Below are positions 1 to 7,391 of a stretch of 53,690 nt of DNA, in pieces. How positions within the stretch are numbered: the first letter of the stretch is position 1; every line of letters begins with the position of its first letter. The notes under the pieces are model-generated. The model ran no database searches. It worked only from the letters and a program-made list of their open reading frames with translations, and had not been told where the DNA came from. A program made the position numbers and the translations under genes. The stretch comes from Deinococcus radiotolerans. GTDB lineage: Bacteria > Deinococcota > Deinococci > Deinococcales > Deinococcaceae. The DNA is taken from NCBI RefSeq assembly GCF_014647435.1, contig NZ_BMPE01000021.1:1-53690 (forward strand). The letters are read 5' to 3'.

Positions 1-128
1 AAAAAAACATGATACCATCTCGATAGCATTAGTCTTCTTTCAATGCGGTCACGATTCGTCTGAGTTGATACTACAATTGAAATGGTGTTGGGAATGGTCT
101 GTAAGGCGAAAATAAATTTACTGATCGA
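1..128. repeat. Terminal direct repeat (copy 1), marks a circular molecule
   Basis: These 128 bases recur exactly at 53563-53690. The minus-strand membrane-protein gene stays open across the join, so the repeat is most simply an overlap from a circular molecule of 53,562 bp. A packaged short terminal redundancy cannot be excluded from sequence alone. Confidence 0.9.
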
Positions 129-299
129 CTTTTCCTGTTCATGGAGATCAGCGAGCCACTCATCTCTATATCTTTTTCTGATCCTCATAGGCAAAAAACT
201 GGAAACACAAATAATAATCCACTGCGATATCAGCGGTAACTGCTCAACAAAGAGCCCAGAGGCGAGCGCCATAAGAAAATCTTTTCCCAGGTCAAGCAT
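1..299 (-). CDS. Membrane protein paired with PadR, 5' part (continues at 53690-53088)
   Basis: The ATG is at 299, inside the end of the PadR gene (8-nt overlap), so the two are translationally coupled. Joined through the circle, the protein is 257 aa. It has a hydrophobic N-terminal stretch, a RYRDEWLADLHE motif at about residues 43-54, then three membrane segments at about 98-115, 128-146 and 155-177, and a basic C-terminal tail. A RY..EWLADL motif just downstream of a PadR gene is seen in Gram-positive PadR/membrane-protein pairs of unknown or permease-prefix type. The DNA is far more AT-rich than the phage core, which suggests acquired cargo. Exact function unknown. Confidence 0.8.
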   Translation of the reverse strand, partial: MLDLGKDFLMALASGLFVEQLPLISQWIIICVSSFLPMRIRKRYRDEWLADLHEQEKSISKFIFALQTIPNTISIVVSTQTNRDRIERRLMLSRWYHVF

Positions 300-603
300 T
301 AATCCTCCCGCCGAGTGTCATCAGCCTCTGCGTTTTCCTAATTTCTTCTCGCGCAGCAGCAAGGCCTTCAGCGGTGAGCAGGTAATACCGTCGTGCAGGA
401 CGACCTTCAGCAATTGGGTCAATCCCTTCAACCGTACTGCTTACCAGTCCCTGCTGCTCAAGTCGTGCCAGCACGGCATAAATCGTGCCCACATTCACCT
501 CGGCGTCTCGGCTTAACTCCAGGGCGTACTGATGCTTTTCCGGATGCCTGGCCATCACAATCAGCACCTGGAGGGCATTTCGAGTTACCTTCCTGTTGGT
601 CAT
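292..603 (-). CDS. PadR family transcriptional regulator
   Basis: The 103-aa protein starts at MTNRKVTRNALQVLIVMARH. It has the PadR winged-helix pattern: an N-terminal helix, then GTIYAVLARLEQQGLV as the recognition helix and a G-R-P-A-R-R-Y-Y wing, followed by TAEGLAAAREEI. PadR proteins are small dimeric repressors that usually control a neighbouring membrane or efflux gene. Here the neighbour overlaps it by 8 nt and is a membrane protein, which fits. An upstream start near 648 is possible but adds an unconserved-looking leader. The gene is AT-rich relative to the phage core. Confidence 0.85.
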   Translation of the reverse strand: MTNRKVTRNALQVLIVMARHPEKHQYALELSRDAEVNVGTIYAVLARLEQQGLVSSTVEGIDPIAEGRPARRYYLLTAEGLAAAREEIRKTQRLMTLGGRINA

Positions 604-672
604 ATAAACAATGGTAGCCCATACGACGAAGCAATGATAGGGGTGCAAGGTCAGAGACGTTCTGCTGATACT

Positions 673-933
673 TCAGTCCTGCATCCGCGCGATAAACCAG
701 CCCTGCGGGTGCGCGCCGGGTGTCTCATCGAAGTGGTGGACTTCCAGTACCACTGAGCCACACTGCAGCACCCAGCAGGTGCGCGAGGGTTCCCCGAGCC
801 ACCACCGGCCACCTGCGCGGTAGCGGTCCAGTTCCTGGGTGAGGTGGTACGTCCGGTCATTCCAGCGGATGACCTTGGGGGTGCCCCGCGGCGTCACGTG
901 GGTGACCTCACACGGCTGTTGAATGGCGCGCAT
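673..933 (-). CDS. DUF6504-like small protein
   Basis: 86 aa from MRAIQQPCEV. The pattern of a W-x-x-R-x-Y strand (VIRWNDRTYHL), then RWWLGEPSRTCWVLQ, then LEVHHFDE and a closing QGWFIARMQD resembles DUF6504 proteins, which are small beta-rich proteins found in Deinococcus and actinobacteria. Function unknown. The start is 23 bp from the start of the divergent gene at 957, so the two share one very short promoter region. Confidence 0.6.
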   Translation of the reverse strand: MRAIQQPCEVTHVTPRGTPKVIRWNDRTYHLTQELDRYRAGGRWWLGEPSRTCWVLQCGSVVLEVHHFDETPGAHPQGWFIARMQD

Positions 934-956
934 GCCACCAGGGTAAGGTGCAGGAC

Positions 957-1229
957 ATGGACGTGCGAGACCTGACCCCCGTGGAGATCGCGGACCTGTT
1001 GGACGCGGCGTACCTCGCTGACCAGGGCGAACCCGGTGACGCGCCCGACCCAGCAACCCGCGCGGAGCTGGCCGACCGGCTGGGCTGTGACGAGGATCTG
1101 CGCGCGGAGGTGTGGGGTGCGTGGCGGGATGAGCTGATCAGCGAGGGCCGCAGCGTGAGCGACGCCGAGTACTGGCTGGACGTGGAGTTCGCGCAGCCCT
1201 GCCCGGAAGACTGGCTGGCGGAAAACTGA
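957..1229 (+). CDS. Acidic hypothetical protein
   Basis: 90 aa, strongly acidic and Trp-rich at the C terminus (AEYWLDVEFAQPCPEDWLAEN). ATG at 957 is preferred because AAGGTG sits 6 nt upstream; a GTG at 948 is possible. The small size and negative charge resemble DNA-mimic or anti-defence proteins in general, but no specific family is recognised. A hairpin terminator follows immediately. Confidence 0.6.
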   Translation: MDVRDLTPVEIADLLDAAYLADQGEPGDAPDPATRAELADRLGCDEDLRAEVWGAWRDELISEGRSVSDAEYWLDVEFAQPCPEDWLAEN

Positions 1230-1233
1230 CGCG

Positions 1234-1253
1234 CCCCCGGAGTGATCCGGGGG
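1234..1253 (+). terminator. Hairpin terminator after the acidic gene
   Basis: CCCCCGGA and TCCGGGGG pair perfectly around a 4-nt loop, starting 4 nt after the stop codon. A short CTGTTGT follows. There is only a weak T tract. Confidence 0.6.
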
Positions 1254-1287
1254 CTGTTGTCATGGGCTGTCACCCTTCATTTTTCCT

Positions 1288-1309
1288 TTACCTAAAGTCG
1301 TTTAGGTAA
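1288..1309. repeat. 22-bp inverted repeat, operator-like
   Basis: TTACCTAAA - gtcg - TTTAGGTAA: two perfect 9-bp arms around 4 nt, AT-rich in a GC-rich element. It lies in the 186-bp gap between the stop codons at 1229 and 1416. It could be an operator, a recombination site or a scar at the edge of the ATPase cargo. Confidence 0.5.
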
Positions 1310-1339
1310 GAGAACGACGAGCGCCACATACCAGAGGCA

Positions 1340-1366
1340 AGCCCCCGACCGTGATGGCCGGGGGCT
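1340..1366. terminator. Hairpin terminator downstream of the ATPase gene
   Basis: AGCCCCCG and CGGGGGCT form an 8-bp stem, extended inward by two further pairs. It lies 50 bp beyond the ATPase stop codon and probably ends that transcript. Confidence 0.5.
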
Positions 1367-1415
1367 CGGGCAGGGTGGCCCTTTGCACTGAGGGGAGTGA
1401 TGGACTCCTAACTGC

Positions 1416-3137
1416 CTAGCCGTAAATGCCAATTTTTGAATCAACAGGTTTGATATTCAAAGTGGCCCACAGTGAAGGGTGAATGTAATAGACCGATTTT
1501 ACATTGAAGCTAGGAATGGTCGAGTTCTGACTTTTGAATGACCAATAGACTGTATGGCTCTGTACGGGGCGCACGCCTATTGCTCCAATCCTATACAGAA
1601 CCGCTAAGCAGCTCTCCACCATGGGGTTCGGCTCTTCATCGGAAAACTTATCGCTAATAATCTTGTAAATTTCGTCTTGGATAGATAGTTTTCGGGTAAG
1701 AAGCTCCAGGGCTGAATCCCTAAATTTCTTGGATATTTCGCCTACAGTGAAAGAAGCCGGATAGCTTCTCATAAACTGGATTAGAGTGCCTATATTCGGG
1801 TAATCCGTACCCCATTCGTACTGTAGAGCCTCTAACCTGCTTTGAGAATATTCAATCTCCGCTTGCGTTATGTCAGAGGCCGCTATCTTTGGCTTACCAG
1901 CGGCATGCTTCGCACAGAGATTAAAGAATATGATCAAATCTCTCGGCCTCAGCATGGTACGAGTGATCAAATATTCAAGTGGCGGGACGTTGTTCACTGA
2001 TCCAGGGAGAATATCTTTCATTGATATTTGCCGACTGGTGGGTCGGCTGGATATCATTTTATCCACTCGGAGCTTCAACAGGCTCTCAAGCTCTCTCGGG
2101 CTCCATCGTAGGTCAATGTACAGCGAATTGAATTTCTCCTCTTGAAATCCTGAATCCTGTGTTTTTTCAAAGACTCGGGCGATCAAATCCCTTCTTAGTG
2201 CAATTACGATTTTCAGATTAGAGATTCTATTGTTCAAATCTCTAGCTACTTCAATCAAGCTTTTGATTAGATGATAACGCAAGTCATCGTTGACCCATCC
2301 TTCGTCCAACTTATCAATCGTGATGTAGTATCGCTTCTGCCTATCCTGCAAGATTTCCGTGTCGAGCAGGCGCACTATTTCCTGGATACGCTGTGTCTGA
2401 ATCCTAGACACGACTTCACGACCCCGGTTGATAATTTCTAGCTTGACCTCTTCAGTCATTTTCTGATCGTTCTTAACCTCGGCTTTCACACCCAGATCTA
2501 GGATTGCGGGCATCGCCTTTTTCGCATCTGCGCCGACGCTCTGCTGAACCTGCGATTCCAGTTTGTTTATAACCTCTTTAACTCTCTCCTCCGTTCCCAG
2601 CCAGAATTTATCTCCCCAGTCCAAAAGATAATTAACGGCCTCGGTTCGGCCCTTATTGCCGCTCAAAAAGTCTTTAAATCTATCCAAGATGCTCAATCTA
2701 GTAACTTCATTTTCTATGTTGTATCTTACTTTCAGGATTTGCACAATGAAGATATGGTTCCACAGTAGCTTGTAGAACATATCCATTTTGATGCCGGACT
2801 CGTAGAAGAATCTCAAAAGCGTGCTATCAACTAGATAGCCCAACGCCAATTCATCCGGGTTGATATCGATTGCTCTGTGCTGTTTTTCGTTGAGTTTCTC
2901 GATCAATGCTGTCTTGCCAGAGCCGGTGCGGCCGACCACGATGCTCTCAGGAGCCTCGACGCTCATGACCAGATCAAGGGAACCGTTATCGAAAAAGGTT
3001 TCAGAGAGCAGCCGGTCATCTGCAGCATCCGCGGTTCCGATGTTGGTGTTCCCGCCGAATCGGAAATCGTTTGCCTGACGGTTGACGTTGATCACATTGT
3101 TGCTCGATCTCGACTTCCCCTTCGTATTTTTCGCCAT
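1416..3137 (-). CDS. P-loop ATPase, Sll1717-like (KAP/STAND-type), probable cargo
   Basis: 573 aa. The Walker A motif GRTGSGKT is at residues 69-76, after the N-terminal FGGNTNIGTADAADDRLLSETF segment. A Walker B-like YITIDKLDEGW is at about 271-281, followed by an ALRRDL sensor-like motif, and a helical C-terminal half. This order resembles the Sll1717 family of P-loop ATPases. The family's role is not settled; by analogy with related large NTPases it may sense infection. The gene is clearly more AT-rich than its neighbours, uses AT-ending codons, and stands alone between a terminator and a 38-bp palindrome, all signs of horizontal gain. A superinfection-exclusion role is inference. Confidence 0.75.
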   Translation of the reverse strand: MAKNTKGKSRSSNNVINVNRQANDFRFGGNTNIGTADAADDRLLSETFFDNGSLDLVMSVEAPESIVVGRTGSGKTALIEKLNEKQHRAIDINPDELALGYLVDSTLLRFFYESGIKMDMFYKLLWNHIFIVQILKVRYNIENEVTRLSILDRFKDFLSGNKGRTEAVNYLLDWGDKFWLGTEERVKEVINKLESQVQQSVGADAKKAMPAILDLGVKAEVKNDQKMTEEVKLEIINRGREVVSRIQTQRIQEIVRLLDTEILQDRQKRYYITIDKLDEGWVNDDLRYHLIKSLIEVARDLNNRISNLKIVIALRRDLIARVFEKTQDSGFQEEKFNSLYIDLRWSPRELESLLKLRVDKMISSRPTSRQISMKDILPGSVNNVPPLEYLITRTMLRPRDLIIFFNLCAKHAAGKPKIAASDITQAEIEYSQSRLEALQYEWGTDYPNIGTLIQFMRSYPASFTVGEISKKFRDSALELLTRKLSIQDEIYKIISDKFSDEEPNPMVESCLAVLYRIGAIGVRPVQSHTVYWSFKSQNSTIPSFNVKSVYYIHPSLWATLNIKPVDSKIGIYG

Positions 3138-3228
3138 TCAGAACCTCGCCAGAGGGAAACCAGTAGGAGACGTGTGGGGCCCCAGTCGGCCCCGTGCTTC
3201 GGCTTGAAGTGCTGCCGCATGATGCCAT

Positions 3229-3266
3229 GGGGTAGGGGAGCATGTGGCCACATGCTCCCCTACCCC
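3229..3266. repeat. 38-bp perfect palindrome
   Basis: The 19-base arm GGGGTAGGGGAGCATGTGG is followed at once by its exact reverse complement with no loop. It lies between the small gene ending at 3278 and the ATPase start at 3137. It could extrude as a cruciform, act as a terminator for the upstream operon, or bind a dimeric protein. There is no T tract on either side. Confidence 0.85.
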
Positions 3267-3277
3267 CAAAGGCTGGA

Positions 3278-3490
3278 TTATCCGTGCTGAACGTCAGCCA
3301 GCGCTGCCCGCAGGAGCTGCTTCGCTTCTCTGAAGTTCTCGTAGTGGTCGAGTATATACAGTGCCCGTGACGCTGCGCCTTGCAGGTTGACCAGTTGCTG
3401 CCGAACGTCCTGGCCTGAGGGCATCTCATCGCACCGCTGACACTCGGATTCTGTCGGTGAGGGTGGTATAGGGCTGCAGAGATCCTTCAT
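3278..3490 (-). CDS. Small hypothetical protein
   Basis: 70 aa starting MKDLCSPIPP. AAGGAG lies 9 nt upstream of the ATG at 3490, which decides this start over one at 3574. It has a C-x-x-C pair (ECQRCDE) and a helical C terminus (NLQGAASRALYILDHYENFREAKQLLRAALADV). Last gene of the left minus-strand operon. No family recognised. Confidence 0.5.
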   Translation of the reverse strand: MKDLCSPIPPSPTESECQRCDEMPSGQDVRQQLVNLQGAASRALYILDHYENFREAKQLLRAALADVQHG

Positions 3491-3580
3491 ATCATCGAGC
3501 TCCTTTTTTGAATTCAGCAAAGCATGCGTTGCGATTGTCAGGTTAGGTAGGAATGGCGTAAGCGACATGGACAAGAGAAG

Positions 3581-4294
3581 TCACCCACTCGAATCCCGAG
3601 CCGCTGCCTCGGAAAATGGCACCCCCGACCCCGGCACAGGCCGCCACGCGTCATCCACCCAGGTCTCCTCCCGCCACGCCACGCGGCTGTACTCACTCGT
3701 TTTCAGGATGCCCATGCAGTTTTTCAGCGCCAGCCGCCGCAGGGCGCTGTGCATGATGGCCAGTTCCCCGGCCGCGTACCGTTCCTCGAACTCCATGGCC
3801 GCCACCTGGGCGCGCCATTCCAGCAGCTGGCGCCGCTTCACGTGCCACGGGTTCTCACCGTCAAGTTGCCCGGCGTCGGCCTGCAGGCGGGCACGCCACG
3901 CGTCATCCAAGCCGCGCCCATGCACCCGCAGGCCATGCACGCACTTGATCGTGCCGGTGGGCAGCACTTCCAGGAGGCCCCACCGCTCCGGCAGGTCCTC
4001 GGGCCGCAGGAGGCCACGCGGCGCCAGGTAGTACCGCCAGCGCCCCAGCCCGGTGGCCGGCTCTTTCCGCCAGCGTTTCTTCGCGTCCGCCCGGAAATCC
4101 GCGCGCGAGACCTTGCACTCGATCAGGATGGTGGCCTGCGGCCCGAAATAGCCCAGCGCGTCGGGCTTCTCGGTCAGCGCCCCGTACTCCGTGAACACGT
4201 AGCTGCAGTCCTGCCGGTACAGCCACTGCCGCGCCAGTTCCACCAGCTGCGCGTGCGTCCACGTGACCGGGGATTCCAGAAGCGGGGCAGTCAT
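3581..4294 (-). CDS. PD-(D/E)XK nuclease-like protein
   Basis: 237 aa. The ATG at 4294 overlaps the previous stop (ATGA), which fixes the start. An N-terminal helix and TEYGALTEKPDALGYF lead to ATILIECKVSRADFRAD: PD at 44-45 and E59-C-K61 match the PD-x(n)-(D/E)-x-K metal site of restriction-like and MmcB-type nucleases. The rest is basic and helical with several Trp residues. It probably cuts or processes DNA; whether it acts on host or phage DNA is unknown. Confidence 0.65.
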   Translation of the reverse strand: MTAPLLESPVTWTHAQLVELARQWLYRQDCSYVFTEYGALTEKPDALGYFGPQATILIECKVSRADFRADAKKRWRKEPATGLGRWRYYLAPRGLLRPEDLPERWGLLEVLPTGTIKCVHGLRVHGRGLDDAWRARLQADAGQLDGENPWHVKRRQLLEWRAQVAAMEFEERYAAGELAIMHSALRRLALKNCMGILKTSEYSRVAWREETWVDDAWRPVPGSGVPFSEAAARDSSG

Positions 4295-4845
4295 GCGCTG
4301 CACCCGAACAGAGGCACGGGGCGCAGCGTAGGCTTCCTCCGGGGCTCAGGCTTCTTTCTGGCATCGTACGTCTGGCACTCACTGGCCGCCCGGTACCACT
4401 CGCGCGGGTTCTCGTACTCGTCGAGCTGGGCACGCGGCCAGAACCGCGTGAGGTTCAGCTGCGGCTGGCCGTCCAGATCCTCGAAGAACTCAGCAATGCG
4501 GCCGTACAGCGTCATGCCGCACGCGCGGGACACTACGGCGTCCCCGTGCTTGAACGGCAGGTCGTGCCGCATACGCACCAGCTCGCTCACGCAACGGGGG
4601 CACAACACCTTCCCGTGCGAGATCAGGCCCTGCCGCGCCGAGCGCGTCGGGTCATCACTCCACACGCGCACCAGCTCGCCGCTCCGCTCACGGGGGAGCT
4701 TCAGGCCGCAGGGAAACCGGGTCTTCCCCTTGACGGTGTGCGCCCAGTGCAACGTGCGCTCGTCGGCGGGGTCGAAATGCACCCACCCGGCATCCACCTG
4801 CACCTCCCGTTGCGCGGCGGGCGGCACGTACTCAATGAGCCTCAT
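4291..4845 (-). CDS. Hypothetical protein with CxxC
   Basis: 184 aa from MRLIEYVPP, start fixed by an ATGA overlap with the gene upstream. HGKVLCPRCVSELV holds a C-x-x-C pair but a second metal pair is not obvious. The C terminus is basic and proline-rich. Fits a DNA- or RNA-associated accessory protein; no family recognised. Confidence 0.6.
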   Translation of the reverse strand: MRLIEYVPPAAQREVQVDAGWVHFDPADERTLHWAHTVKGKTRFPCGLKLPRERSGELVRVWSDDPTRSARQGLISHGKVLCPRCVSELVRMRHDLPFKHGDAVVSRACGMTLYGRIAEFFEDLDGQPQLNLTRFWPRAQLDEYENPREWYRAASECQTYDARKKPEPRRKPTLRPVPLFGCSA

Positions 4846-5162
4846 GCGGCGTCCTGCCGCTCGCGCTTCCACGCCATCAACTCCGGCCAGCATTTGTCCA
4901 GGACTTCTTCACCTTCCCGGGTGATCACCCACAGCACGCTCGGGCGGCCCGCGCTGGGCACTGTGCCCGCCCGGCGCAGGTACCCCAGGGTTTCCAGGGT
5001 GTTCAGCTGCCCGTGCAACTGGTGCGGGTCGCCGCCGCTGACGTCCCACATGGATTCCGCGCGGCCCAGCAGGTCAGCCTTGGGCAGCGGGACCCCGCAG
5101 GCCGCGGTGAGCAGCAGCATGGGCATGCCGCCGATCATCAGGGGGCAGACCTTCGACTTCAC
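4842..5162 (-). CDS. Winged-helix DNA-binding protein
   Basis: 106 aa from a GTG that overlaps the HNH stop (GTGA). The segment LHGQLNTLETLGYLRRAGTVPSAGRPSVLWVITREGEEVL has a recognition helix followed by a two-strand wing, as in MarR/PadR-like winged helices. Similar small winged-helix proteins are encoded at 5942-6229 and 14051-14332, so the element carries several of this type. Confidence 0.6.
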   Translation of the reverse strand: MKSKVCPLMIGGMPMLLLTAACGVPLPKADLLGRAESMWDVSGGDPHQLHGQLNTLETLGYLRRAGTVPSAGRPSVLWVITREGEEVLDKCWPELMAWKRERQDAA

Positions 5163-5467
5163 AGCGCACCCGCCTGCGCCCGCGCTGCCCGGTTCTGCGC
5201 CTTGCGGGGCGCGTCGTACGTCAGGTGGCACCGCTGGCACCAGGCGCGCAGGTTGCTGCGGTCGCTGTTGCGCGGGTCGTGGTCGAGGTGCGCGACGGTG
5301 AGCACCACGCGGCTGCCCGTGACGGGGTGCGGCTCGCCGTTGGCCGCCCGGCAATCCGGGTACGCGGGGCTGCCCTCGCAGCGGTTCCCAGCGCGGCCGC
5401 GCACTTCCAGGCTGATGTCTCTCCAGTTCGTGGGGTACAGCTTCCGGTTCTCTTCTCGGATGGGCAT
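5159..5467 (-). CDS. HNH endonuclease
   Basis: 102 aa. Metal and catalytic residues are in HNH order: C30 and C39, then LTVAHLDHD with H60 and H63, N72 in SNLRAWC, and C77-x-x-C80-H81. HNH enzymes nick or cut DNA; near phage terminases they aid packaging, but this one lies in the early operon far from the terminase, so a replication, recombination or host-DNA role is more likely. It ends in a GTGA overlap with the winged-helix gene. Confidence 0.85.
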   Translation of the reverse strand: MPIREENRKLYPTNWRDISLEVRGRAGNRCEGSPAYPDCRAANGEPHPVTGSRVVLTVAHLDHDPRNSDRSNLRAWCQRCHLTYDAPRKAQNRAARAQAGAL

Positions 5468-5468
5468 G

Positions 5469-5945
5469 TCAGCCTCCCTTCAGTGCGTCGCGGTAGAAGC
5501 GCGCGAGGGTCTTGTGCACGTCGGGCTGCACCTGCCACAGCCCCTGCGCGCCCCGGTGGGCGATGGGCTCCGGCAGGGTTACGACATCCGCGAGCTGCCA
5601 GTGGTACTGATCGTGCGCCGCCCAGATGCTGGTGCTGGTCTGCGTGACGGCCGCGAGCCGGGCCACGGCCACGATGCCCGGGATGGCCACGCGCTCCCAG
5701 GTGGCCTCTGCGCGCTGGTCAATGTCCAGCAGGTACCGCTGCACGTACGCCAGGTCCTCCAGCTGCTGCGTTTTCCGTGCGCCTCCGTCCGGGACAGCGC
5801 CCCCGTGAATGGCGAGGTACATGCCCACCCGGCCGCCCTGCCGCTCGGGATGCCAGGACCGGTTCTCGATGTCCTTGCCAGCGAAACCGACACACCATGC
5901 CCACGGGTGGGTCAAGGTAATGCCGCGCAGCAGTGGGGTGGTCAT
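5469..5945 (-). CDS. ASCH domain protein
   Basis: 158 aa; ATG at 5945 overlaps the previous stop. LLRGITLTHPWAWCVGFAGKDIENRSWHP followed by GMYLAIHGGA matches the start of ASCH (PUA-like) domains, which bind RNA or modified nucleotides and in some cases hydrolyse modified cytidine. In phages such genes often sit with nucleotide-modification genes, and here a PP-loop sulfur-transfer-like enzyme is in the same operon. The substrate is unknown. Confidence 0.75.
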   Translation of the reverse strand: MTTPLLRGITLTHPWAWCVGFAGKDIENRSWHPERQGGRVGMYLAIHGGAVPDGGARKTQQLEDLAYVQRYLLDIDQRAEATWERVAIPGIVAVARLAAVTQTSTSIWAAHDQYHWQLADVVTLPEPIAHRGAQGLWQVQPDVHKTLARFYRDALKGG

Positions 5946-6229
5946 GCGGCGTGCTCCTGTCGGGGGGTGGGCGTGCGGCGGTGGGCGGTGGCGGCGTGCT
6001 GCTCGGCAAGGTGCGCGCGCACCAGGCGCTCCCCGGCCTGCGTGACAGCGAGGCCCGGGGTGGACAGCACGGCGTACCGGCGGTCGCGCAGGGTCTCGGC
6101 GGCGAGGGCGTACTGGGTGGGCGTGGCGTCCAGGGCCTGCGTGAGTCGCTGGGGCGTGCACGCGCCGGGGTGCAGGTGCGCCAGCACGATCAGCAGCCGA
6201 GTTTCGAGCTGGGTGAGGTACGTGATCAC
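5942..6229 (-). CDS. Small winged-helix protein
   Basis: 95 aa from a GTG (6229) overlapping the MazG-like stop. LETRLLIVLAHLHPGACTPQRLTQALDATPTQYALAAETLRDRRYAVLSTPGLAVTQAGERLV is a compact winged-helix pattern. The C-terminal tail is disordered and His/Thr-rich. Likely a DNA-binding accessory or regulator. Confidence 0.55.
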   Translation of the reverse strand: MITYLTQLETRLLIVLAHLHPGACTPQRLTQALDATPTQYALAAETLRDRRYAVLSTPGLAVTQAGERLVRAHLAEQHAATAHRRTPTPRQEHAA

Positions 6230-6756
6230 AGGCGCCGCCCGCCGTGCCGGTAGGCGCGCTGCCGGTTGGCGGCCAGGATCTCGCGGATGACGGCCTCCGG
6301 AGTCTGCCAGGGGTGGTACCGCTCCATGGTCTGCCACGTGGTGGCCACCAGGACGTGCAGGCGGTTCAGGACGCCGGGGCGCCACCCGTCGCCGTCCTTG
6401 CGGTAGTGTTCCAGCGCCTCGCTGACGAGCGTGTGCAGCTGCAGCATGCTGAGCGGCCAGCTGTCCGCGCGGAGGTCCGGCCTGCCGATCACGCAGACCT
6501 CGTGCGAGCACTCGGCCCAGTACCCGGGCTCAATGAGGTGCCCCAGGTCCAGCGTGCGCACGATCACGTCGCCCAGCTCGCGGTTCGCCTTCTCGGGCTT
6601 CGCGGCCGTCCAGGCTTCCGTGACCTCGCTGGTCACCAGGGCGAGCATGGCGGGCAGTTGGTCGGGGTTGGTGTCCGGGTTGAAGGTCAGGCCCCAGCCG
6701 TTGGCGGCGTTGATTTCGCGGGCTTCGGTGGCCAGATCGTTCAGGAGTGTCGTCAT
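6226..6756 (-). CDS. MazG-like nucleotide pyrophosphohydrolase
   Basis: 176 aa. The all-alpha NTP-PPase signature is present: SEVTEAW (E44, E47) and, 13 residues on, RELGDVIVRTLDL (E60, D63), giving the E-x-x-E...E-x-x-D Mg site. MazG-type enzymes hydrolyse NTPs or dNTPs to monophosphates; phage versions may tune ppGpp or clear non-standard nucleotides. A position between small regulators and the DnaQ-like/PP-loop pair suggests nucleotide-pool control. ATGA overlaps join it to both neighbours. Confidence 0.8.
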   Translation of the reverse strand: MTTLLNDLATEAREINAANGWGLTFNPDTNPDQLPAMLALVTSEVTEAWTAAKPEKANRELGDVIVRTLDLGHLIEPGYWAECSHEVCVIGRPDLRADSWPLSMLQLHTLVSEALEHYRKDGDGWRPGVLNRLHVLVATTWQTMERYHPWQTPEAVIREILAANRQRAYRHGGRRL

Positions 6757-6941
6757 GTGCGGCGTCCTCTGCCCTTGCCGGGCGTGTAGTCGCGGTGCTG
6801 GGCGATGACGGCCTGCACAACGTGCTGGGGCCGCCCGCTCAGGCGCTGGATTTCGATGACGAGCCGCCCCCGATCCCAGTGGCGCAGGATCAGATCAACC
6901 TCGTGGGGGCGGAGGTGGGAGAGGTTCATGCCGTCAGCCAC
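6753..6941 (-). CDS. Small basic HTH-like protein
   Basis: 62 aa (54 if started at the inner ATG, 6929). HEVDLILRHWDRGRLVIEIQRLSGRPQHVVQAVIAQHRDY has helix-turn-helix character and the tail GKGRGRRT is basic, so DNA binding is likely. It is coupled to the MazG-like gene by an ATGA overlap. Confidence 0.5.
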   Translation of the reverse strand: MADGMNLSHLRPHEVDLILRHWDRGRLVIEIQRLSGRPQHVVQAVIAQHRDYTPGKGRGRRT

Positions 6942-6959
6942 TTCCCAGGGGTGCGGTGC

Positions 6960-7391
6960 TCACGCCTGCCCCGTGGGGGTGCCCTGCACGTGGGCGGTCA
7001 TGCTGGCCAGCAGGTCATCCTGCGGACCAGTCACGCTCGCGTACTCGGGCACGTGGGCGCCCCGGATGCCCAGGGCGTCCAGATCCAGCGGTGTCTGCGG
7101 TGAGGCGCTCAGCGCGCGCGCCTGGAAGGCCACACCCACCTCAAAGGCCGCCTCGGCGGTGTCGTGCGGGGTGAGGCTCCCCAGGCCCACGGGGATACCG
7201 TGGATGACCGGTAGAAACTGCTGCACCAGCCCCACGCCGGGCTTGATGACGTCCAGCACGGCCACCCGCACGGGCGCCGCGCGGAAGAACGCATCACGCT
7301 GGGCCCGGTCGGCACCGGCCAACCATTCCTTCTGCTGGCGGGTCATGCCGTGCTCGAACACGAAGACGGGGCCTGAAGTGGCGGCGGTCAC
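6960..7391 (-). CDS. Hypothetical protein
   Basis: 143 aa from a GTG overlapping the DnaQ-like stop. Begins VTAATSGPVFVFEHGMTRQQKEWL. Mixed alpha/beta composition without cysteines or a recognisable motif. Kept because it fills the operon with the same codon use and coupled overlap. Confidence 0.55.
   Translation of the reverse strand: MTAATSGPVFVFEHGMTRQQKEWLAGADRAQRDAFFRAAPVRVAVLDVIKPGVGLVQQFLPVIHGIPVGLGSLTPHDTAEAAFEVGVAFQARALSASPQTPLDLDALGIRGAHVPEYASVTGPQDDLLASMTAHVQGTPTGQA

Noticed and set aside
1..128. Terminal repeat as a true packaged phage end
   Set aside because: A gene runs through it unbroken and partition genes imply a circle; assembly overlap is simpler, though not proven.
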